Source: DATLYB01 sp964502525
GTDB taxonomy: Bacteria > Bacteroidota > Bacteroidia > Chitinophagales > CAIOSU01
Reading direction: 5' to 3'
DNA: 11,177 nucleotides
Assembly (NCBI GenBank): GCA_964502525.1
Contig: CAZCXH010000165.1
Coordinates: 1-11,177, forward strand
Position numbers and translations under genes: made by a program. The notes beneath the pieces are model-generated. The model saw only the letters and a list, made by a program, of their open reading frames with translations, was not told the DNA's origin and made no database searches. This document shows, one piece after another, positions 6,908-11,177 of the stretch (its first letter is position 1; each line of letters begins with the position of its first letter).

Positions 6908-8593
6908 CTATTCCACTCTCATCACTTTTCCTTCATACGGAAGTAAAATGGCATCATTGGAATTACCGTGTGTGGAAATCAGGCATTTTCCACCGGCTGC
7001 TTTATTCTTCACTTTCGATTTGGACATGTTTAAGACTATCAGAAATTTTTCCTCAGAAAGCGTTCTGTAATACGCCAGAACTTTTTTGCTGCATAAATCT
7101 TCGGCAATTTCAAATCCGCCTGTCTGCAACGCGGGAGTTTGGTTTCTCAGATGAATAATTTTTTTGTAGAAACTGAGCAGCGAAGCGGAATCAGACTGTT
7201 GCGTTGCTGCGTTGATGACGGCATAATTTCCGGCTACGGGCAGCCAGGGTTTTACATCCGGCTTGCAGAAACCTGCGTTGGGCGCGTTGTTCCAGAGCAT
7301 GGGCGTTCTGCACTCATCGCGGTTCAGCGTTTCTTTCGATAAATCAACCAAAAACTGCGGCAGCTTCCGGTTTTGAATGGCGATGGCGTCTTGTCCCTGT
7401 TTGAGCGGTATCCGCACTTTGGGTATTCCTGTTTCTTCGCCAAAATAGGTGAACGGAACTCCACGCGCGGTAAACTGAAAGAGCGTTTGCAGCTTGCGCT
7501 TGGCAACGCTGCCGCCCAGGCGCGTGATGGTGCGGGTTCTGTCGTGGTTGGAAAAAACCAAGGTGGGCATCAATGGCTCGGCAAAATATTTTTCAAATGT
7601 TTCAATCATCTTCCGGTATTTCTTTGCGGTGAACGGCATGGATACGGCATTGAACAAAAACACCATATCCAACCCCGGCTTTCCGTCATCCATGCAAAAA
7701 CGGTGAATGAGTTTTTCAGCTCCATGCGATTCGCCCACCAACACTCTTTTTGGAGAAGGATATTCATCTGTAACTTTTCGCAGTTCCGCAGAAAACGAGA
7801 AACTTTTTTCTTGCAGGAAATTATTTTTTGCGTGCTGGAAAAAGATGGTGAGCGATTTATCGGAAGGCTTCATGCGGAAACTGAACGGGTTGTTGCGCAA
7901 AAGCGAATCTTCGTAAATGGCGCTGATAATATCCAAGCGGAATCCATCCACGCCTTTGTCGAGCCAGAAACGCGCGATGTTGAACATGGCTTCTTTCACG
8001 GCAGGGTTGTTGTAGTTCAAATCGGGCTGAAAAGGCAAAAACGCATTGTAGTAAAACTGCCTGCGCACCGGGCTGTAGGTCCACGCCCAATTGCCTGACA
8101 TGGCACGCCAGTTGTTCGGACGTTTCGTTCCGTTTTTTCCTGTGCCGTCTTTCCAGACATACCAGTCGGCTTTTAGGTTATCGCGCGAGGAAGAAGATTC
8201 CTTAAACCATTCGTGCTGGTCGGAAGTGTGGTTCATCACCAAATCAAACATCAGTTTCATTCCGCGCTGGTGCACCGCCTGCAGCAGCGAATCGAAAAGT
8301 TCCATCGTGCCGTATTGCGGGGAAATGGCGGTGTAGTTGCTGATGTCATAACCGAAATCGCGCTGCGGACTTTCGGTGAAAGGCGAAATCCAGATGGTTT
8401 CGTAACCTAAATCTTTTAAGTAATCTAATTTTTCAATAATGCCCTGAAGGTCGCCAATGCCATCGCCATTGGTGTCGTAAAAAGAGCGCGGATAAATCTG
8501 ATATACCGTAGTTGATTTCCACCAGTCCGGATTTTCTATTTCCTGAGCGCTCGCAAGGGAAGTGAGAAGCAATAAAATGAAAAGTAAACGCAT
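6908..8593 (-). CDS. Exported GH13 alpha-glucosidase / alpha-amylase family enzyme
   Basis: The 561-residue protein is a retaining alpha-glucan hydrolase of family GH13, close in layout to oligo-1,6-glucosidases and alpha-glucosidases. A signal peptide (MRLLFILLLLTSLASA, cut before QEIEN) directs it out of the cytoplasm. The barrel starts WWKSTTVYQIYPRSFYD. It then has the Ca-loop-like DTNGDGIGD (40-48), conserved region I DLVMNHTS (117-124), region II GFRLDIIS with nucleophile Asp221, region III LVGES with acid/base Glu288, and region IV FSNHDRTR with His350 and Asp351. All catalytic residues are present. The 70-odd residues between Asp221 and Glu288 hold the usual extra helical segment of the alpha-glucosidase subfamilies. 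No T9SS domain or lipobox is seen, so it is probably periplasmic. Likely substrates are malto- or isomalto-oligosaccharides; exact linkage cannot be told. No Sus transporter genes are nearby. Confidence 0.9.
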   Translation of the reverse strand: MRLLFILLLLTSLASAQEIENPDWWKSTTVYQIYPRSFYDTNGDGIGDLQGIIEKLDYLKDLGYETIWISPFTESPQRDFGYDISNYTAISPQYGTMELFDSLLQAVHQRGMKLMFDLVMNHTSDQHEWFKESSSSRDNLKADWYVWKDGTGKNGTKRPNNWRAMSGNWAWTYSPVRRQFYYNAFLPFQPDLNYNNPAVKEAMFNIARFWLDKGVDGFRLDIISAIYEDSLLRNNPFSFRMKPSDKSLTIFFQHAKNNFLQEKSFSFSAELRKVTDEYPSPKRVLVGESHGAEKLIHRFCMDDGKPGLDMVFLFNAVSMPFTAKKYRKMIETFEKYFAEPLMPTLVFSNHDRTRTITRLGGSVAKRKLQTLFQFTARGVPFTYFGEETGIPKVRIPLKQGQDAIAIQNRKLPQFLVDLSKETLNRDECRTPMLWNNAPNAGFCKPDVKPWLPVAGNYAVINAATQQSDSASLLSFYKKIIHLRNQTPALQTGGFEIAEDLCSKKVLAYYRTLSEEKFLIVLNMSKSKVKNKAAGGKCLISTHGNSNDAILLPYEGKVMRVE

Positions 8594-8612
8594 GATGGTC
8601 TTTTATTCAATC

Positions 8613-8642
8613 TAAACATAGCTAAGTTGAGTGTATTTGCAA
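8613..8642 (-). promoter_or_regulatory. Candidate promoter for the GH13 gene
   Basis: On the minus strand TTG (8642-8640) is followed after 19 bases by TATGTTTA (8620-8613), one base from TAnnTTTG. This gives a leader of about a dozen bases to the ATG at 8593. The spacing is right for the phylum, which makes this the best-placed promoter match in the window. Confidence 0.4.
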
Positions 8643-8652
8643 GATGTTGCTT

Positions 8653-8857
8653 TTACTTCACCCGCTTTCAACTTCTGCCGGTTTTCGTTGTTTACAGTAT
8701 GTTGTCATCCAGATTTGGATTGTAGTTGTACTGGTCGGTGCTGATGTATTCACCGTTGGCATTTATCCAGTAGTTGTTGTAGCCTGACTCCTATTCAGTG
8801 AAATTCTCTCAGCGCTTCCCAGCCTTTGCAATAGGCAAAAAATGTGCAGCGCGAGGC
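8653..8857 (-). pseudogene. Decayed small protein gene (NPNLDDN motif), copy 2
   Basis: Three protein-like blocks follow one another on the minus strand in different frames. Block 1 (8857-8795) reads ASRCTFFAYCKGWEALREFH and stop. Block 2 (8787-8701, shifted frame) reads SGYNNYWINANGEYIS and then TDQYNYNPNLDDN. Block 3 (8692-8653, back in the first frame) reads NENRQKLKAGEVK. Relative to copy 1 at 106-183, a 5-base insertion after DDN (ACTGT) breaks the frame, and a second indel lies near 8790. The shared NPNLDDN stretch differs only by synonymous codons, which shows past selection on the peptide. The G-Y-x-x-Y-W-x-N-x-x-G-E-Y / Y-N-P-N pattern resembles C-terminal tails of some small Bacteroidota proteins (recollection only). 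No function is assigned. It fills most of the 308-base gap between the GH13 and flavoprotein genes. Confidence 0.5.
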
Positions 8858-8872
8858 AGGAACCTCTCCTGC
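8856..8872 (-). terminator. Hairpin after the flavoprotein gene
   Basis: GCAGGA and TCCTGC form a perfect 6-base stem with a 5-base loop. In transcription direction it begins 30 bases after the stop at 8902. Six T residues follow only 14 bases later (8842-8837), so the fit to an intrinsic terminator is poor. It also overlaps the start of the coding remnant. Confidence 0.25.
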
Positions 8873-8901
8873 GGCTGATTTATTTTGGTTCGTAAATGGA
8901 T

Positions 8902-9882
8902 TTAAATTTTCACGTTTGTTTCGGGATGACGGCTGGCAAAATCCAATCTGCAAATCCTTTCTCTCTCCACCACAAACTCCTCCCAAATTTCTTTCAATAT
9001 CTGAGCGGCCGGCTTGATATTATTGATCATCGCAGAAACCTGCCCGATCTCCAGTTCTCCTTCATCAAGGTTTCCTTCAAACATTCCTTTTTTGGCGCGC
9101 GCCCTGCCCAGCAGTTGGGCAAGTTCCTCGCGCGAGGCTCCCTTCATCTCAGCCGCCTGCACTTGCTCAAAGAACTTGTTTTTAATTAATCTGACCGGCA
9201 TCAGTTGCTTCAGCGAAAGCATCGTATCGCCTTCTTTCGCTTCCACAATTTTGTTTTTGAAATTAATGTGAGCCGATGATTCTTCGCTGGCGGCAAAACG
9301 GGAACCGATTTGAACGCCTTCCGCACCCAGCGCAAAAGCAGCGAGCATCGCGCGCCCTGTTGAGATTCCTCCGGCAGCCATCAACGGCAATTTGACCGCA
9401 TCGCGCACCATCGGCACCAGGCACATCGTGGTGGTTTCTTCCCGTCCATTGTGGCCTCCCGCTTCAAATCCTTCCGCAACGATTGCATCAACTCCAACCT
9501 CTTCGCATTTCTTAGCAAACTTCACGCTGGCAATCACGTGCACCACTTTGATTCCATAGCTTTTCAATGTTGTCGTCCAAACGGCTGGATTGCCGGCCGA
9601 GGTAAAAACAGCCTGAACGCCTTCCTCTTTAATGATTTCCATGTGCCTGTCAATATCTGGATAAATCAGCGGCACATTAACCGCAAAGGGCTTGTCAGTT
9701 ACGGCTTTGCATTTGCGGATGTGCTCGCGCAAAATATCAGGATACATGGAGCCGGAACCGATGATGCCCAGTCCGCCTGCATTGCTGACTGCCGAAGCGA
9801 GTTCCCAGCCCGCGCACCAGATCATTCCGGCTTGAATAACCGGATATTCTATTCCGAATAATTCAGTGATTCGGTTCTTCAT
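8902..9882 (-). CDS. Nitronate monooxygenase / FabK-like FMN enzyme
   Basis: The 326-residue TIM-barrel flavoprotein belongs to the family of nitronate monooxygenases (2-nitropropane dioxygenases) and FabK-type enoyl-ACP reductases. Landmarks are the N-terminal substrate/FMN loop YPVIQAGM (13-20), AVSNAGGLGIIG (31-42), AEGFEAGGHNG (136-146) with catalytic-type His144, AAGGIST (169-175) and the phosphate-binding ALGAEGVQIGSRF (184-196). No signal peptide is present, so it is cytoplasmic. NMO detoxifies alkyl nitronates such as propionate-3-nitronate; FabK makes saturated acyl-ACP. The sequence alone does not choose between them, and no fatty-acid genes are adjacent. The last dozen residues (LDFASRHPETNVKI) look unlike the family and may be read-through into flanking remnant DNA. 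The gene follows the nucleotidyltransferase after 84 bases that contain a long inverted repeat. Confidence 0.85.
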   Translation of the reverse strand: MKNRITELFGIEYPVIQAGMIWCAGWELASAVSNAGGLGIIGSGSMYPDILREHIRKCKAVTDKPFAVNVPLIYPDIDRHMEIIKEEGVQAVFTSAGNPAVWTTTLKSYGIKVVHVIASVKFAKKCEEVGVDAIVAEGFEAGGHNGREETTTMCLVPMVRDAVKLPLMAAGGISTGRAMLAAFALGAEGVQIGSRFAASEESSAHINFKNKIVEAKEGDTMLSLKQLMPVRLIKNKFFEQVQAAEMKGASREELAQLLGRARAKKGMFEGNLDEGELEIGQVSAMINNIKPAAQILKEIWEEFVVERERICRLDFASRHPETNVKI

Positions 9883-9888
9883 CTTCAG

Positions 9889-9959
9889 TTTAATGTCTGA
9901 AGCCTAATGTTTTTAGTTTGAAAGTCAGCTGCTAACAACTTTAAACTTCAGACATTAAA
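9889..9959. repeat. Long inverted repeat between nucleotidyltransferase and flavoprotein genes
   Basis: TTTAATGTCTGAAG (9889-9902) and CTTCAGACATTAAA (9946-9959) are perfect 14-base inverted copies. Inside them AGTTTGAAAGT (9915-9925) and ACTTTAAACT nearly pair as well, differing by one bulged G, so the whole segment can fold as a long stem. It starts 7 bases after the stop of the upstream gene (9967) and ends 6 bases before the ATG at 9882, filling the gap almost exactly. It could act as a bidirectional stop, an RNA stability element or an inserted miniature repeat. Both stem ends are A/T-rich, unlike a strong terminator. Confidence 0.65.
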
Positions 9960-9966
9960 TTTCAAG

Positions 9967-10971
9967 CTATTTATTTTTTCCGCTGAAATCAATCTCGGTG
10001 TTATCCCCGATGTTGAGCGATTGTTTGAACCCGGTTATTGCGGTATCGCTGCCGATGATGGAGCCGGCAAGAATCACATGATTGAGATTAGCAAAATCTC
10101 CGATGATGGAGTTGCTGAGGATGGAATGATTCACGCTGGCGTTTTCACCAATGGTGACGTTAGGACCCACAATGGAGTTGACCAGTTTTGTTCCTTTGGC
10201 GACATGTACCGGCTGGATGAGAACAGAGTTCACGAGCATGTCTTCACGGGGTTTGTGTTCCGTTCCTTTCAGCAGTTTGGCGTTGGTTTCAAGCAGGATA
10301 TCCATCTTGCCGCAATCATACCAGTTATCCACCCTGAAGCTGTCGAATTCAATTCCTTGTTTTAACATCATCATGATGGCGTCAGTGAGATGAATTTCTT
10401 CTCCTTCCTTCACCTCGCGTTCAACCAACCGGTCGAGGCACTCGAATAAAAGTTCGGTTTCTTTGATTTTGTAAACGCCCACCAGCGCCATGTTTGACTT
10501 TGGAAATTTGGGCTTCTCCACGAGGCACACAATCTTTCCCTTGTTGTCAAACTCCACCACACCGAAGTCGCGCGGGTCATCCACTTTCCTTACGCCCAAT
10601 GATGATTTCCCTGACTTCAATACACCGGACAAATCGGCTTTCACAATTGTATCTCCCAGCACAATCAAAATCTCTTCATCCGGCTTCACAAACTCCTTGG
10701 TTGTCCAGATTGCATGACCCACCCCGAGCCGGTCAGCCTGAACCGCATAGTGCGCCTTTATCTTCGGATATTTTGATTCAACGTGATCCTTGATTTTTTC
10801 ACCCAGATAACCCACCACGAAAATGAATTCATTCAAATTCAATTCAATCAACTGGTCAATGATGAAATCAAGAATTCGCTTGCCGGCAACGGGAATCAGC
10901 GCTTTGGGCTGGGTGTAGGTGAGCGGCCTCAGTTTGGTGCCTGCGCCAGCAACGGGAATGATTACTTTCAT
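9967..10971 (-). CDS. Sugar-1-phosphate nucleotidyltransferase with C-terminal left-handed beta-helix
   Basis: The 334-residue cytoplasmic enzyme joins a sugar-1-phosphate to a nucleoside triphosphate, giving an NDP-sugar and pyrophosphate. The N-terminal Rossmann-like domain has the nucleotide loop VAGAGTKLRPLTYTQPKAL (7-25, with Lys13 in the usual Arg place and Lys23), LGVGHAIW (82-89), metal-binding GDT (106-108), DFGVVEFD (135-142), VEKPKFPKS (151-159) and NWYDCGK (216-222). From about residue 246 come hexapeptide-type turns (VNSVLI, KLVNSIVGPNVTIGENASV, SIIGDFANL), a short left-handed beta-helix typical of long-form glucose-1-phosphate thymidylyl- or uridylyltransferase-like proteins. 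The exact sugar and base cannot be fixed. ATG at 10971 gives the canonical MKVIIPVAGAG start. It is first in the minus-strand run and may share a transcript with the flavoprotein gene, unless the inverted repeat between them stops it. Confidence 0.88.
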   Translation of the reverse strand: MKVIIPVAGAGTKLRPLTYTQPKALIPVAGKRILDFIIDQLIELNLNEFIFVVGYLGEKIKDHVESKYPKIKAHYAVQADRLGVGHAIWTTKEFVKPDEEILIVLGDTIVKADLSGVLKSGKSSLGVRKVDDPRDFGVVEFDNKGKIVCLVEKPKFPKSNMALVGVYKIKETELLFECLDRLVEREVKEGEEIHLTDAIMMMLKQGIEFDSFRVDNWYDCGKMDILLETNAKLLKGTEHKPREDMLVNSVLIQPVHVAKGTKLVNSIVGPNVTIGENASVNHSILSNSIIGDFANLNHVILAGSIIGSDTAITGFKQSLNIGDNTEIDFSGKNK

Positions 10972-11013
10972 AATTGAACGCGGCTAAATTAGAAAAAGTA
11001 GCAGGTATTCTTT

Positions 11014-11035
11014 GAGCAATCCTAGAGCAATCCTA
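11014..11035. repeat. 11-base perfect tandem duplication
   Basis: GAGCAATCCTA occurs twice head to tail at 11014-11024 and 11025-11035. It lies 43-64 bases upstream of the nucleotidyltransferase ATG, where a promoter or operator would be expected. An 11-base period puts both copies on the same DNA face, so a paired binding site is possible. Replication slippage is the simpler explanation. Confidence 0.6.
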
Positions 11036-11074
11036 AATCACCCTTTGCTGAATCCAGTTATCTTTAAATGACAG

Positions 11075-11088
11075 CGCATCGCCATGCG
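11075..11088. repeat. Short GC-containing hairpin upstream of the nucleotidyltransferase
   Basis: CGCAT and ATGCG form a perfect 5-base stem around CGCC, extended by a G-T wobble. TTT follows on the plus strand. It could be a weak terminator for a gene entering from the right of the window or a chance stem. Confidence 0.25.
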
Positions 11089-11109
11089 TTTCACGTCACG
11101 TTATTCTGG

Positions 11110-11126
11110 TTTAGAGACTGTCTAAA
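11110..11126. repeat. Inverted repeat TTTAGA-GACTG-TCTAAA
   Basis: Six-base arms pair around GACTG; an alternative register, AGAC-T-GTCT, also pairs. The GACTGTCTAAAA string resembles the terminal inverted repeats of several insertion-sequence families, but no transposase is in view and no partner end can be seen. It sits next to the interspersed repeat at 11138-11177. Confidence 0.35.
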
Positions 11127-11137
11127 ATTAGGAATAG

Positions 11138-11177
11138 AACGCAGATGACGCTGATAAATATGATTTACACGGACGAA
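11138..11177. repeat. Interspersed repeat AACGCAGATGACGCTGAT... at the right edge
   Basis: AACGCAGATGACGCTGATAA, then ATATGATTTACACGGACGAA, has the internal echo CGCAGATGA/CGCTGATAA with a 9-10 base period. It matches a type of intergenic repeat often met in Bacteroidota genomes (recollection, not searched). It runs off the window. No coding frame is evident in it, and no gene is seen from 10972 to the end. Confidence 0.4.

Noticed and set aside
7373..8098. 241-codon open frame on the plus strand inside the GH13 gene
   Set aside because: It is antisense to a gene with complete catalytic motifs and shows no protein-family features; it is a codon-usage shadow.
3111..8593. Polysaccharide utilization locus
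   Set aside because: No SusC/SusD pair, hybrid two-component system or other PUL marker is present near the glycoside hydrolases.
9451..9861. 136-codon open frame on the plus strand inside the flavoprotein gene
   Set aside because: Shadow of the opposite-strand gene, with no recognizable features.
1..11177. Defence island, prophage, CRISPR array or structural RNA genes
   Set aside because: No regularly spaced repeats, phage or nuclease domains, tRNA cloverleaf or rRNA sequence could be found by reading both strands.

Overview
The window comes from a member of the Bacteroidota, probably an environmental lineage related to Chitinophagales or Sphingobacteriales (lineage inferred). Two proteins end in the Por secretion-system (type IX, T9SS) C-terminal sorting domain found in this phylum. 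Start codons lack clear Shine-Dalgarno sequences, and several upstream regions carry partial matches to the Bacteroidota promoter (TTG/TTTG, about 19 bases, TAnnTTTG). The phosphatase is of the PafA type common in the phylum.

Layout, left to right. Bases 1-223 hold a palindrome, GCAAAG/GCCAAG-type intergenic repeats and a small coding remnant. A short secreted PKD-plus-sorting-domain protein follows (224-805, +). Next is a small lipoprotein gene on the minus strand (948-1297) that needs one frameshift to reach its C-terminal membrane helix. Divergent from it lies a TPR/DUF1186/SEC-C protein (1443-3041, +). From 3111 to 10971 everything is on the minus strand. In transcription order it runs: sugar-1-phosphate nucleotidyltransferase with a beta-helix tail (10971-9967), nitronate monooxygenase/FabK-like flavoprotein (9882-8902), a decayed coding remnant (about 8857-8653), GH13 alpha-glucosidase-like enzyme (8593-6908), PafA-type alkaline phosphatase (6809-5118) and a T9SS-exported GH39-like protein (4892-3111). 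The right edge (10972-11177) holds a tandem duplication, two inverted repeats and another interspersed repeat.

The genes do not form one obvious pathway. Three adjacent minus-strand genes encode exported hydrolases (alpha-glucan, phosphomonoester and a GH39-like fold), which suggests scavenging of sugars and phosphate outside the cytoplasm. No SusC/SusD pair, sigma/anti-sigma pair or sugar regulator is present, so this is not a classic polysaccharide utilization locus. The nucleotidyltransferase, flavoprotein and DUF1186 protein look like ordinary cytoplasmic proteins.

I found no phage, CRISPR, toxin-antitoxin, tRNA or rRNA feature and no convincing new multi-gene system. The points most worth a second look are: a GH39-like protein whose expected nucleophile Glu is Ala; the frameshifted lipoprotein with a perfect hairpin at the break; two decayed copies of one small protein motif that differ mainly by synonymous changes; and a long inverted repeat between the nucleotidyltransferase and flavoprotein genes.
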